DNA of 64,000 bases from Rhabditoides inermis (lineage: Eukaryota > Nematoda > Chromadorea > Rhabditida > Rhabditidae): NCBI GenBank assembly GCA_963966185.1, contig CAWZYM010000148.1, forward strand, positions 173,501 to 237,500, in the 5' to 3' direction. Below are positions 13,750 to 24,932 of the stretch, piece by piece. The notes beneath the pieces are model-generated. The model searched no databases. It had not been told where the DNA came from and saw only the letters and a program-made list of their open reading frames with translations. The position numbers were made by a program, and so were the translations under genes. Within the stretch, counting starts at the first letter, position 1, and the number at the start of each line of letters is the position of its first letter.

Positions 13750-14518
13750 GCACCACGCAGAGAAGGTGGGTTTCAAAATTAAATCGAAATTGAAATCAGT
13801 TTTTTTTCCAGAATTGCATTTTCATATTTTGAAAGGATTGGTTTGAATTTATGATCGCTTACTTGCACAATGTTGCATACGTTCCTTCGAACCAAGTTTT
13901 TTAAAGTCAAATATTTGTGGTACGCATTCATAGTAACATTGAGTTCTCGCGAGGAGTAGTCGGCTAGCAGTGCTTTGTTGTTGGTTTGTTATGTGTCGTA
14001 GAGTGGGTTGATTCATTCTGCTCCACTGACCGTGAGTGACAGTAGCAGCTGTGGAGCAGAGAGCAAGGGAAAAGGAGCAGCTGATCATTGGATCAGTAGG
14101 AGAGGGATGAAAGAGTAGGTAGAAGTAGACTAATTGAATGTGCGTTTGATTGACAATGTTTCGATGGAATGCATTTGGCAAGTGGGAAATTAGACGGGTT
14201 CGTGTTGAGGAATTGAAGGACAATTATTGGATTGAGGCGAGAGAGAGAGAGAGAGATAGAAAAGAGAGAGAGAGAAAGGTGGGGAGGGGGTGTCTCCCAG
14301 GAGGCCTTCCGGAATAGGATGCGTAGTGAGGAGAAATGAGGTTGAGACAGAGGCGTGTGGGGGGCGATTAACAAAGCCTTCGTTGCCTTTTCTTTCCCGC
14401 CACCACTCACTGTACGTTTTGCTATCAGATGGTATGGTGGCGGCGGAAAGGAATGATTAGCGTGTTATAAGTGTTTACTGGATGCAGGCAGGGAGAAAGA
14501 GGGAGGGGGGGGGGGGGG

Positions 14519-14544
14519 AGAGAGAGAGAGAAAGAAAGAGAGAG

Positions 14545-14594
<50 letters not shown>
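14519..14594. repeat. (GA)n microsatellite
   Basis: Almost uninterrupted GA dinucleotides with a few AAAG interruptions at the 5' side, preceded by a run of G. Open frames of Arg-Glu or Ser-Leu repeats across it are artefacts of the repeat. Confidence 0.95.
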
Positions 14595-14596
<2 letters not shown>

Positions 14597-15394
14597 ACAG
14601 AGAGTGCTTCCAGATGCCACGCCCCTTCCCTTCTCTCTCTCTCTCCCCTGGAGCGGCGACCCACCCGGAGTCACCCCACTCCTGTTTCGATTTAATCGAA
14701 TAGTCGGACGGTTTCCCTCTCGCCCCGCCCCCTCTCACCCCGCCCACTGTCATTGTCCATGTGTTCAGTTGCTGTTATGCCGTGTCTCTCCGGGTACCGT
14801 GTACTCTCTTGTATTCCCGTGAATTCTTCCCTTTCCTCGAGTTTTGTCCATTCGATTTAGTCGTAGTTGTATAGAGTCTCTATCCCCTTATCCATTGCAC
14901 ACATTGTGAGTCGGAATATGTTATCAATTGACAGAAAGTCTATGTGAAAAGCATTCGCCCCCGCTTTCCCTTTTTCTCTGTACGTCTCTATAGACTACTA
15001 GCATAATTTTTCGTTGTGTTCATTTGAGAATTGAGAGTTATTATATTATGAGAATGAATGTTTCATTTATGGAGTTGGTTGCGTGAGAGAGACGTAAGCT
15101 GTAAGGGATGGGGCTTAATTTGCATGTCACTATTGTGATTCCCGGATATTGGTCACCTAGGAAACGGAGATTGGAGGTGATTAACATGGAGGAGAAGTGG
15201 AGAGAGAGAGAGAAGGAGCAGGAGAGATAACCATGTGATGGCTCTATTGTTGTTGTTCTAGTCACTGATCACAGATCGTTTGTTATCCATTTGTCGTTTG
15301 AATCTGGATGACGACATGCCGATTGGATTCTCCTTGGAAGGGAGAGAGAGGGAGAGAGAGAGAGGGAGAGGGAGGGAGTGTTTTGGCGAATAGG

Positions 15395-15665
15395 AAATCA
15401 CACCATCACACCACCACACCACCACACCATCATACCATCATACCACTCACACAACCCACACCTCCACTCCTGTACACCACCACACCACATATAGGAAATC
15501 ACACCACCACACCATCACACCACCACACCACTCACACAACCCACACCACCATACTACCACACCATCAACATAATCATTCGTAGAGAATAGTGTGGTTGTG
15601 TTAAGTTGTGGTGGTGTGATGGTGTTATGTTGTGGTGGTGTGGTTGTGTGATGGTGTGATAGTGT
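15395..15665. repeat. CACCACACCAT minisatellite with inverted partner
   Basis: From about 15395 to 15570 the + strand is built of CACCACACCATCA-like units with CATACC and CACTCACACAACC variants. From about 15590 to 15665 the units appear in the opposite orientation (GTGGTGTGATGG). A further inverted block lies at 16126-16182. Confidence 0.9.
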
Positions 15666-15832
15666 GTGAGAGAGAGAGACAGACGCGGATACTAATTCCT
15701 TTCCTTTCTCTGCTAGCGCGCGGTCGCGCGCCTTCCTCTGTTATTCCCCCGACCCCTGAACAATGCTGTGCGGCGGAGGACACTAACCGGACTGGTACTC
15801 GATTTTGCTACTCTCTACATCTACGGCATTGA

Positions 15833-16063
15833 GACTGGAGAGGAATCCTCGAAGACGATGAAACTCTCGGTGACGTCTCTTCGCGATCGATCGTTGAAGC
15901 CCGGATCTTCCGCCGCCGAGATCGAAACTTCCCCAGAAGCCGCAAGCAGGGGATGACAAGCACCACCAACAGCACGCACGCATCCACGGGACTACCGAAA
16001 TCCGTGTTATTGGGACTCGCAGTAGGCGTTGCATTACTGTATTTTACCGTAACCTTGCCGTAA
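15833..16063 (+). CDS. possible terminal exon of a small tail-anchored membrane protein
   Basis: Unrecognised. The frame ending with TAA at 16061-16063 is open back to a stop at 15830-15832 and may begin at a weak acceptor ending TTGAG at 15833. It encodes an acidic start (EDDETLGDVSS), a basic Arg-rich middle, a Ser/Thr-rich spacer and a hydrophobic C-terminus (VLLGLAVGVALLYFTVTLP) that would suit a tail anchor. An internal ATG at 15953 would give a 36-residue peptide containing only the spacer and anchor. A GATAAA word follows near 16096. No upstream exon could be identified, and the segment is enclosed by inverted minisatellites, so it might instead be noncoding. Confidence 0.35.
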   Translation, partial: DWRGILEDDETLGDVSSRSIVEARIFRRRDRNFPRSRKQGMTSTTNSTHASTGLPKSVLLGLAVGVALLYFTVTLP

Positions 16064-16125
16064 TTTACATAACTGTAATGTGCTATTTGATTCGAGATAA
16101 ATATTCTGACTTCTGACTTCTGTGA

Positions 16126-16182
16126 TAGTGTGATGGTGTGGTGGTGTGGTGGTGTGGTGGTGTGGTGGTGTGATGGTGTGAA
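16126..16182. repeat. GGTGTGGT minisatellite (inverted relative to 15395-15570)
   Basis: Repeated GTGATGGTGTGGTGG units on the + strand. They are the reverse complement of the CACCACACCAT array about 600 bp upstream and could fold back on it. Confidence 0.9.
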
Positions 16183-17855
16183 CTCCATATTGCCGAGTGT
16201 TTTGAATGGCGTGCAGGTGTTAGGACTGGCCCGATGCCTAGTAGTTGTTGCGAGTCGGTCAGTTGACTGCAGTGAGTGTTGTGACTCGTCTCTCTTCCGG
16301 GAGAGAGGGCGATTTGATTGATTCCCAGTCCTGCACTCATCTATATCTCTATGTCGCGTCTCCCAGATGAGAAAAAGCCGTGTCTGATAGATGGCTTTAC
16401 AGCACCCACAAAATGTAGCCATTTCCTGTTTTCTCCGAGTTTCATGTTCGGATTTCTTGCATGCCTCCGATTCCCCGCATTTATGTGAGATGTGCATGGA
16501 AAGCGGTTTTAGAGTCGTCATAATATTATCACATTGCGATTTTAGTAATGGATCAGGGAGATTACATATTACGAATTACGATATTGCTTATTGCGCATTA
16601 GATTACGCAATGCACCATAAGAAAGTAATTTATTATCGATATATAAATTAAGGTTGCTATAGTACTAATACTAATGTGAAGGTTGTGCAAATCAATTTGT
16701 TTCAATTGAAAGGCGGTTTTTGTGGCGACTGCCTTTGCCGTTTGAGAGCAATCCAAATTGCCGTTTGCTACTAATGCGAGTGTAATCTATTCATTGCTTG
16801 CACCGTTATTCATCCCGCTCGCTTCTCCATCCCTCCACCTATCCCCCCCCCCTCTCTCTCCCTCTCTCCCTCCTTCTCTCTCCATCTCTCCCTCTCTCCC
16901 GCTCTCTCTTCCCCTCTCTTTGTCCCTCAAATGATCCGGAGGCGTGGCTATTTCATTGGCACTCACTCTCATGATTCTTCTTCCATTCTTTTCTCCTTTG
17001 TGCCGCCGCCAGCTTCTGCGAGTATTTTCGCGTGGTCCGCAGTAGGCACACTTGTGAATATTCTCTTTGACTCCACGTTTAGACGACTCTGGAGAGAGAG
17101 AGAGAGAGAGACAGAGAGAGAGAAACAGAGAGACAGAGAGAGAGAGAGAGACAGAGAGACAGAGAGAGAGGGAGAGAGAGAAAGATTCTTACGCTGCATA
17201 CGTGAAAACGCCTCTAAACACATTGAGCTCTTTCCTCTCTCCTGTGACTCAGTAATTTGTCATTCTGTTCGCTACAATTGCGACACCTTCCCACAATTTT
17301 GTTAATATGCATAGGCGAATAGAAAGAGAGAACCAATAGCAGCTCGTGAATTATTGCATCTCTTTTGCTTTTATTTGTATTGCCTTCCGGGTATTCGGAA
17401 CACGCAAAAAGTGGACAAGCACGAGTTTTGAGTGGACTGCTGTAAAGCTGTAACCACGACTCTGCTCTTTTTCGCCACCCATAAAGTTTATTGGAACGCG
17501 GCTTTCCGGCAGAAATGAGCAGCGATCGTTTACACGTCTCAAGACAAGACTCAAGAGTACTCGTACAAGCTAACTGCTAACAGGACCTGATGATAGATGT
17601 TGATTGTAGATACGCAGTCTCTGTCGTTTCTCATAAACTATAAACACCTGTCAATCTATTTTCAGCGTCTGAGTGGCTATTTTCGAAACCGCGAAGTTGA
17701 GTGTTTCGGTCACAATTTGCGCTCAAATTTTCGTGGCTTTTATCGATGTCTGTTGATATCAGGCCTTACTACGCGTTTTGTTATCAGTTGCTTGTTTGAA
17801 ATGATTTTTACATATAAATCGTTGTTCTGAACTCAAAAAGTATGTGTTTCAGGTT
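16183..17855. other. intergenic region upstream of the NCS gene
   Basis: No coding exon recognised. AT-rich DNA around 16530-16790 is followed by CT-rich DNA at 16845-16925 and a (GA)n/(ACAGAG)n tract at 17090-17182. A TTTCAG acceptor sits just before the NCS start codon at 17856, so some of this may be outron. Confidence 0.5.
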
Positions 17856-19717
17856 ATGGGCAAGCATAACAGTAAACTGGCAGAGAGCGCAGAAAACGAG
17901 GAGAAAAAGGTGACATTACCATAATCTCTGGGAACTTGTTTGTATGTCTGGCTGTTTGTTTGTCTAGAAGAAGACTTTTTTGTAATAGGAGTTAGACTGT
18001 GCTTGTAAGACGATATCAGAATCACAGAATCATATGTTCTGTTTCAGAAGAAGAAGGCGACTCGACGACTTTCGCCAGAAGATATGCTCGAGTTGGAACA
18101 GAAAACATACTGTCAGTCTGTTTTCCTTTATGTTTATTCTTTTTTCTTTATTTTCCTTTTTTAAACAAAATGTACATTCGAACCAATACCAATGATTGAT
18201 GTGTTTGTAAACCAATGTGCCATAAGTAAATCTCATTTAATTGGAAAAATAATATTTTCCCCAATCCTGCTAAAATCACTGAAATGAGAGGAAGACTCTG
18301 GATTACTTATGAGGTTCTTTCAAACCAAGTGTACTAGAAGGGTTTTTTTGCCCCGCGTGTAGAGCTATCAGATTACAGAATCGATGTAACCACCGAGTGA
18401 GAGAGAAATGAGAGATAAAAGAGAGAAAAGAGAAAGAGAGGGAGGTGAGCAAGGAAAAAATAGAGATTATATGAAGCACTTCAGTTCTTGCAATCCCTAC
18501 AATACCTTTCACGGATATATCCATATCGTATTGCATATATATCCCCCCCCCTCTCAGAAAGTGCGTGACATTGAAGGAGTCAACTGACATCACGGAATCG
18601 AAAAGAAGCAGGCCATACATCCTCCTCCACTTCAATGAAACTGAATGATTTTTAAACAGTTCACTTTCATGTTTCTAAAATAGTAATTATCGATTTTTTT
18701 CCCTTATTTCAGTCACCCGTAAAGAATTGAAGAAGTGGTACCGTGACTTTGTGCGGGACTGTCCCTCGGGCGAACTGCGATTGGATGAATTCCAGAACAT
18801 ATACAGGTGAGTAGAGTACACTTGGAAAGAACACTTCACAGGTTCACATGTCTTTTGCAGACAATTCTTCCCAAATGGCGACCCCTCCAAGTTCGCCGCC
18901 TTTGTATTCAATGTTTTCGACGATAATCAGGTGAAATGAATATACATCAATCGATAAATCAATAAGATGTTTTTTTCCAGGATGGTCACATTTCGTTCAA
19001 AGAGTTCATAGCTGCTCTGTCGGTCACATCCCGGGGATCACTCGATGAAAAGCTCGATTGTGAGAACAATTTTTTCTTGATTTGATTTTTGGTGCTTTTT
19101 CCGTTAGCATACTGCATACACGCAATGAATCACAGGTTCACAGTACAGTGATAAGATCTGTTAATCTGCTATCTATAGGAAAAACACGAACATTTTAACA
19201 CCCACACAATCAATTATGTCTCTGAATTCGAAGCTTAGCAGGGCGTGCATTTCTTTCTATTCACCGACTAACCCTCTGTTTCCAGGGGCATTTTCTCTCT
19301 ACGACGTTGACAAAGATGGTTTTATCACAAAGGTGAGATTATCTGGTAATGCAACAACCACTCACTTTGATGCAGGATTACCATTTCTTGATTGATAAAA
19401 AGCATAACCAGTAAAACATAAGCAGTTTTTTGATATTGCTAAGTTCCAGGAAGAAATGGCAAACATCGTGGATGCAATCTACAGTATGATCGGAAACATG
19501 CTCGAGTTGCCGAAAGACGAGGACACACCGCAGAAGAGAGTGGAGAAGATATTCACCAACATGGACAAGGTGCCTGCGCATCATGAAAGTGCGCGAGTTC
19601 AAATACGAATTTCAGAATCTGGACGGTCAGCTGACGAGGGAAGAGTTCAAGGAGGGATCGAAGGCCGATCCGTGGATTGTGCAGGCACTCACTATGGACA
19701 TGGGAAGCGCCGCGTGA
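17856..19717 (+). CDS. ncs: neuronal calcium sensor (NCS/frequenin family)
   Basis: Calcium-binding EF-hand switch protein that docks on membranes and controls kinases and receptors, chiefly in neurons. Exons: 17856-17909, 18048-18111, 18713-18806, 18861-18930, 18981-19059, 19286-19332, 19450-19569, 19616-19717; 209 residues. Gly2 in a MGK start fits N-myristoylation. Three canonical 12-residue EF loops are visible: [12 protein letters not shown] (about 91), [12 protein letters not shown] (about 127) and [12 protein letters not shown] (about 175); the first hand, after [16 protein letters not shown], is degenerate as in the family. The protein is about 20 residues longer than typical NCS-1 owing to a Lys-rich insert after the N-terminus encoded by exons 1-2. 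A TTTCAG acceptor three bases before the ATG suggests trans-splicing. An AATAAA lies at 19895. The paralogue (ncs-1, -2 or -3 type) is not resolved. Confidence 0.93.
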
Positions 19718-19894
19718 TTACACAATATTGTATATTTACAAACAATAACTTTACAAGTTTTGTGAGAAAACAGTTCGTCACGCGAGTTCATCCAGTCTCC
19801 ACACACCCTCAAAGCATTATTTTGGTTTTCATTTTCATAATATTGTGATCTCACCCTGACCCCCCAACGATGTCTTTACGCAGAATAGGTGTGC

Positions 19895-19900
19895 AATAAA
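19895..19900 (+). terminator. polyadenylation signal of the NCS gene
   Basis: AATAAA 178 bases after the stop codon. A second AATAAA on this strand occurs at 20150-20155, close to the 3' end of the converging glycine-rich gene. Confidence 0.6.
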
Positions 19901-20157
19901 GATATACTGTTTTTCGACATAGTCATATGGGTAGTGGAAATACGATTAATACCAGTTGTATGATGATACTCGTGATCACTCGTTACGCTGGACAATGATT
20001 TTGAATATGGTACATACTTACTCTTCGAAGAAATATAACACTTTTTCAGCAAGTTAGCTTCTACACATTTCAAAATAGAATCATGATTCATGACAGCACG
20101 AAAAACGATATAAATTATTTATCTGTATATTTCATCTGTACTTATATCTAATAAACT

Positions 20158-20461
20158 TCAGAACAAGTAGCATATGGGGCCCTTCCCGGTTCCCCGATAG
20201 GAGGGCAGAGCATTGACGCGAGCATACTCTCCCATGTCAGTCGTGTACAGGAAATCGTCTGAAAACAAAAGTTTGAACTGATCCTATTAACTTATATGAC
20301 TTAGGCGATTTAGATGAACAGCAATGTCTATGTATTGAATTGATACAGACAGCCGAGAAAGGGATAAGCTGTGAGTTACATATTTATAGTGCATAGAGGT
20401 GGATATTATTATAATACAGTTTTCGTTTAACTCAAAAAGTGCAATCTGATGACTATGAGGG

Positions 20462-20544
<83 letters not shown>

Positions 20545-20983
20545 ATCTGTGATGTACCTGTGCTGGTGAGTTCCATCATAGCGAATTTCGCGCCGCACGC
20601 GGGAGACGCCACACAGAAACCATTGCGGTCCACCTAGACGTGCATTTGTTTTTAATAATGATTATATTGGTTACGTGTGTCTCATTGCTTCTTGTTTTTG
20701 ATTGCGAATCATATTGGAATGTGATCGAGCCACTCACCCTATTCCATCCCCTGCTTACCAGCTGATTGGCTCGGTTCGGATCAGCTGTCATCTGCGTCAC
20801 ACCTGCAAGATGGTGTACAGTGTTTCAAACTACAGTAATCCGTTTCTTGCTTACAGTACCCCTTGCATCGGTGAGGTAGTGCAGTTCGATGATCTGGTTT
20901 CCGCACTGTCTGTTGAAGGCGTCCCGGTTGTCGTAGTAGGAGTCGGGACGAATCACGCGGCCCAGATTCTCTGCAAGGGAGGA

Positions 20984-21027
<44 letters not shown>

Positions 21028-23842
21028 CTCCATTTTCTTCTCTCTCTTCCTCGCTGTACCTACATATCTCTGTCTTCCATCGAGAAGCTCAACTATATTC
21101 ATTGCGTTTAACTTGAACACTCGAATATAATCTTACGAGGAGTGTCGTTAGAGCCACACCCTCGGATACGAACCAAATTGATAAGATACCTTAGTTAGGA
21201 CCCCAAACATCGATTTCAGGTGTTACTTTTTCCTACGCGCCATATACGTTTCCAGTACGAAAAGGGCTGGTTTTTAGCGACCTCATACCACGTCTGGCTG
21301 ATAGAAAACGTGTCGTTGTGGCCTAGTGGTTAGCGGATCAGGCTGTCAGACGAGAGGTTGGGGTTCGAGTCCGCGCACACGTTTTTTTGTTTTGCTAGCC
21401 CTTTCTGAACTTTTTATAGACAGAAGTTATAGACAGAACACAGATAACAAATGTTCATGCTTTGTTATAACAGTTTCCAAACTTGGTTTCAGCCTATCAA
21501 GTGTTTGAAGTGTTAACAAAGTGCACTAGAACGGTATTAGAAGCCAATCACACAAAAAATTGTCCAAAAATAGACTAATTTGTAGTTACAAACAAATGAA
21601 AGCACATCGCAAGAAAAAACTTCAAGTCCACGTCAAGAAAGTGCTGGCAAAACAAAAAAAAACGTGTGCGCGGACTTGAACCAGCCCTGTACGTTTTCGC
21701 ACTGGAAACGTATAGAACGCGTAGGAAAAAGTAACACCAGAAATCGATGTCTGGGGTCCTAACTAAGGTATCCTATCAATTTGGTTCGGATCCGAAGGTG
21801 TGGCTCTAACGACACTCCTCGTTAGTTACCAGCGTGAAAACTTAAAAAAACGCACGCTCGAACTTGTAGTTCTTGGCCCTCCAGTTTCGGATGACGTCAG
21901 CAGCCGAATGGGCGTGATGACGACCAGACTGCTGGTGGAAGGAACGCTCCAGGTTGATCAGGTTCTGGAAGGGGGGATGGAGGAGTGGGAGGAGAGGGAG
22001 AGGGAGAGGGAGAGGGAGAGGGAGAGGAGAGGAGAGGGAGAGGGAGAGGGAGAGGGAGAGGGAGAGGGAGAGGGAGAGGGAGAGGGAGAGGGAGAGGGAG
22101 AGGGAGAGGGAGAGGGAGAGGGAGAGGGAGAGGGAGAGGGAGAGGGAGAGGGAGAGGGAGAGGGAGAGGGAGAGGGAGAGGGAGAGGGAGAGGGAGAGGG
22201 AGAGGGAGAGGGAGAGGGAGAGGGAGAGGGAGAGGGAGAGGGAGAGGGAGAGGGAGAGGGAGAGGGAGAGGGAGAGGGAGAGGGAGAGGGAGAGGGAGAG
22301 GGAGAGGGAGAGGGAGAGGGAGAGGGAGAGGGAGAGGGAGAGGGAGAGGGAGAGGGAGAGGGAGAGGGAGAGGGAGAGGGAGAGGGAGAGGGAGAGGGAG
22401 AGGGAGAGGGAGAGGGAGAGGGAGAGGGAGAGGGAGAGGGAGAGGGAGAGGGAGAGGGAGAGGGAGAGGGAGAGGGAGAGGGAGAGGAGAGGGAGAGGGA
22501 GAGGGAGAGGGAGAGGGAGAGGGAGAGGGAGAGGGAGAGGGAGAGGGAGAGGGAGAGGGAGAGGGAGAGGGAGAGGGAGAGGGAGAGGGAGAGGGAGAGG
22601 GAGAGGGAGAGGGAGAGGGAGAGGGAGAGGGAGAGGGAGAGGGAGAGGGAGAGGGAGAGGGAGAGGGAGAGGGAGAGGGAGAGGGAGAGGGAGAGGGAGA
22701 GGGAGAGGGAGAGGGAGAGAGAGCGCGCACCCACTTTGGCATCCATGTTTCCGCTCACGCCACCTCCGCCTCTGCCGCCTCCGCGACCTATGGCAGAAAG
22801 ATGAGATGAAGCCGTCGGATATGAGAGATTGGACACTGCACACTGAACAGAACTGAACGTCGAAATACTGGATTCACACGTCACACTGGTCTCCTAATCC
22901 TTCTCGTCCGAAGAAAGGAAGCCTTGTGAGTAGTGCGCCAAACCATTGCAATGTCACACACCACACGTGTGCCCTCTTGTCCACTCGTGTTCACCTTCCC
23001 ACCCTCGTCCTCTTCTCGCCTCCATCCACTGCCACTGTCCATTGCGCACCACCCATCTACCGGCGGGCCGAGGCGACCACTCAGTGTCATAGTCATAGTC
23101 GTATCCATGTTCTGTCCACTGATGCACAATCGGCCCCGCCCAAGGATCCACCCACGGACTTGGTTGTGGCCAGGCTTGATGGGGTAGGTTTGATTGTTTG
23201 TTCAAACTGGTTACTACTATTTACATAATAAGTAATAAAAAGCATGTGCCTACCTCCTCCTCCTCCTCCTCCTCCTCCTCCTCCTCCTCCTACTCCTCCT
23301 CCTACTCCTCCTCCTCCTCCTCCTCCTCTCCCTCCTCCGCCGTTCCAATCATTGCCTGAAACGAATCACATCACATCACATCGCTAACTCATAATCAAAT
23401 CAGCTGAATATTGAACAAAAGAGATATTGGATATGTGCTCACCTCCTCCTCCTCCTCCTCCTCCCCTTCCCCCTCCTCCACCGCGACCTCCCCCTCCAAA
23501 GCCTCCGCCCCTGCCACCGCCTCCACCACCGCTATTCCAGTCATCCCCTGCAATGCCATGTCTGATACGTTGATGAAACGCTTGCACCTATCAAATTAGG
23601 ATTCTAATCTCACCTCCGCCCTGTCCGTTCCAGTTCCCGCCGCCACCGCGACCGCCTGACAAAAGTAAAAAGTAAAAGTAAAATGAATTTTTTTAAAATA
23701 ACTGGTAGCATGTCCAACGAGAAAAAAAAACGTGCCCACCTCCTCCTCCTCCCCTTCCTCCGCCGCCGCCACCGCCGCCATTCCAGTCACCGCCTGAACA
23801 GGAAAATAGAAGAGAGAGGGTGAGAAAGAGAAAGAGAGAGAG

Positions 23843-23906
<64 letters not shown>

Positions 23907-24283
23907 GCGATCACTCACCTCCTCCCCTTCCTCCCATGCCGCCCCCTCCGAACGGATTGTCGTTCCACTGACCCCCACCGCCTGAATCGGTTAGGAATAT
24001 GAATAGAACAGTTGAGAATGTTTCACATCATTTAAATGTGTGGATTATTGTATCACTATACTCACCTCTTCCCCCTCCTCCTCCAGGTCCGCCGAATCCT
24101 CCGCCTCCGTTCATGCCAGGAGGACCGCCCTGGGGGAACCACTGACGACGAACACGTACTGAACAGCAGATGACGTCACTCATGCGCGTGATGCCGTCAT
24201 AAGATGACGTCACTCATAGGTCAGCACTCACCTTGTTCACTGACCGCCAGACCAAAGAGACATAGCACCACTAGTGTCTTCAT
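20158..24283 (-). CDS. secreted glycine-rich protein with conserved C-terminal region
   Basis: I do not recognise the family. Exons from the 5' end: 24232-24283, 24066-24158, 23919-23981, 23740-23793, 23614-23655, 23443-23547, 23254-23355, 22995-23174, 22735-22787, 21856-21964, 20855-20970, 20558-20633, 20158-20258; 381 residues. A signal peptide ([17 protein letters not shown]) precedes several short Gly-rich exons that start with a GxxWN-like motif ([27 protein letters not shown]). A Trp/Tyr-rich exon follows ([14 protein letters not shown]). The last five exons encode a non-repetitive region with [27 protein letters not shown] and a final ICYLF, whose four or more Cys may pair. It may be a cuticle or matrix component. 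A TATAAAA lies 36 bases upstream of the ATG. The acceptor of the 22995-23174 exon (ATCAAG) is unusual. Confidence 0.75.
20463..20542. repeat. (GA)n microsatellite
   Basis: About 80 bp of GA dinucleotides in the last intron of the glycine-rich gene. It creates the Arg-Glu and Ser-Leu frames seen there. Confidence 0.97.
21136..21821. mobile_element. fold-back DNA transposon with tRNA-like unit, copy 1
   Basis: A 686-bp element with long terminal inverted repeats beginning CGAGGAGTGTCGTTAGAGCC and flanked on both sides by TTA (21133-21135 and 21822-21824), consistent with a 3-bp target duplication of the PIF/Harbinger TWA type. It lies inside an intron of the glycine-rich gene. The left arm carries a tRNA-like unit with a T-run behind it; the right arm keeps only its 3' part. 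No transposase frame is present, so it is nonautonomous. Confidence 0.85.
21309..21381 (+). pseudogene. tRNA-Asp-like sequence inside fold-back element
   Basis: Contains a box A-like TGGCCTAGTGG (21319) and a perfect box B GGTTCGAGTCC (21362), spaced as in a tRNA, and a CTGTCAG loop that places GTC at the anticodon. A run of seven T follows at 21382, as for a Pol III terminator. The anticodon stem and acceptor stem pair poorly, so I treat it as a tRNA-derived element rather than a working tRNA. Confidence 0.7.
21991..22722. repeat. (GGGAGA)n hexanucleotide satellite, about 730 bp
   Basis: Roughly 120 near-perfect copies of GGGAGA with single-unit GGAGA slips near 22022 and 22485. It fills the intron between exons 22735-22787 and 21856-21964 of the glycine-rich gene, the sense strand being TCTCCC. 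The long overlapping open frames of Arg-Gly, Glu-Gly, Pro-Ser and Leu-Pro repeats are not genes. Confidence 0.98.
24171..24212. promoter_or_regulatory. paired CRE-type sites in first intron of glycine-rich gene
   Basis: Two copies of the palindrome TGACGTCA, each within the 14-mer ATGACGTCACTCAT, at 24171-24178 and 24205-24212. Both fall in the 73-bp first intron. TGACGTCA is the consensus for CREB/ATF bZIP factors; function here is inferred only from the match and the exact repetition. Confidence 0.5.
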
Positions 24284-24318
24284 GGTAGAACACCTTTTTC
24301 CGCCACACGCCTCGTTCC

Positions 24319-24325
24319 TTTTATA
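24319..24325 (-). promoter_or_regulatory. TATA box of the glycine-rich gene
   Basis: TATAAAA on the - strand, 36 bases upstream of the start codon, implying a very short 5' leader if used. Confidence 0.5.
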
Positions 24326-24357
24326 GGGGTAAAGTGCATAGTGTAATGTCCTTTCGG

Positions 24358-24404
<47 letters not shown>

Positions 24405-24693
24405 TGGGAGAAGGGGAACGAGTAGTGAGTAGTCAGTCTCTTTCTGACCGGGGGAAACCTGTTGTTGCGCCACTCGGTACAAGGCGCTCATTCCACATTC
24501 AAGCATTGTGGTCTGTCATTTGTGAACCGAGAACGCTGTCCGTTCGTTTATCTTCTCGCATCTTCATAAAGTGCAAATATTGTAGATCATTCGGAGAGAT
24601 ACTGATTAGTGAGAACGATTAGTATCTTGTATCTTCTTTATCTCCTTATCGTGCAACATAGCTTCAAAAAAAACATTGATCTGCGAACTACAA

Positions 24694-24699
24694 TTTATT
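24694..24699 (-). terminator. polyadenylation signal of the C-type lectin gene
   Basis: TTTATT on the + strand, which is AATAAA on the gene strand, 77 bases after the stop codon. Confidence 0.6.
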
Positions 24700-24775
24700 A
24701 TCTGCGACAATAACTGTGACATCAAGAATCGTATAAACAAAAATATATTTTATCGGCAAATACATATAGGAAAAT

Positions 24776-24889
24776 CTAGTGAGTGGGGGGAGTGCTGCTT
24801 CTCTTGCAGATGCTATCGTGTTTCTGAGTGCAGTCGGAAGACAGCCAATCTAAGCCCACCTGGTCCTGGTGAGATTGCACCTGCAAGAG

Positions 24890-24932
<43 letters not shown>

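Larger units (their letters stand above)
13750..15832. other. 3' flank of TOCA gene and intergenic DNA with GA repeats
   Basis: No exon with family resemblance is visible. The stretch has GA-rich tracts near 14240-14280 and 14519-14594, C-rich sequence after 14600, and a CACCACACCAT minisatellite from about 15395. No AATAAA is evident close to the TOCA stop codon. Confidence 0.6.

Noticed and set aside
15308..15583. His/Thr-rich 91-codon frame
   Set aside because: Produced by the CACCACACCAT minisatellite; no family or splice support.
21309..21381. Functional tRNA-Asp gene
   Set aside because: Acceptor and anticodon stems pair poorly and it is embedded in a transposon arm; kept as tRNA-derived.
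21800..22884. Six overlapping open frames of 274-334 codons on both strands
   Set aside because: They consist of two-residue repeats created by the GGGAGA satellite; the same DNA is an intron of the glycine-rich gene.
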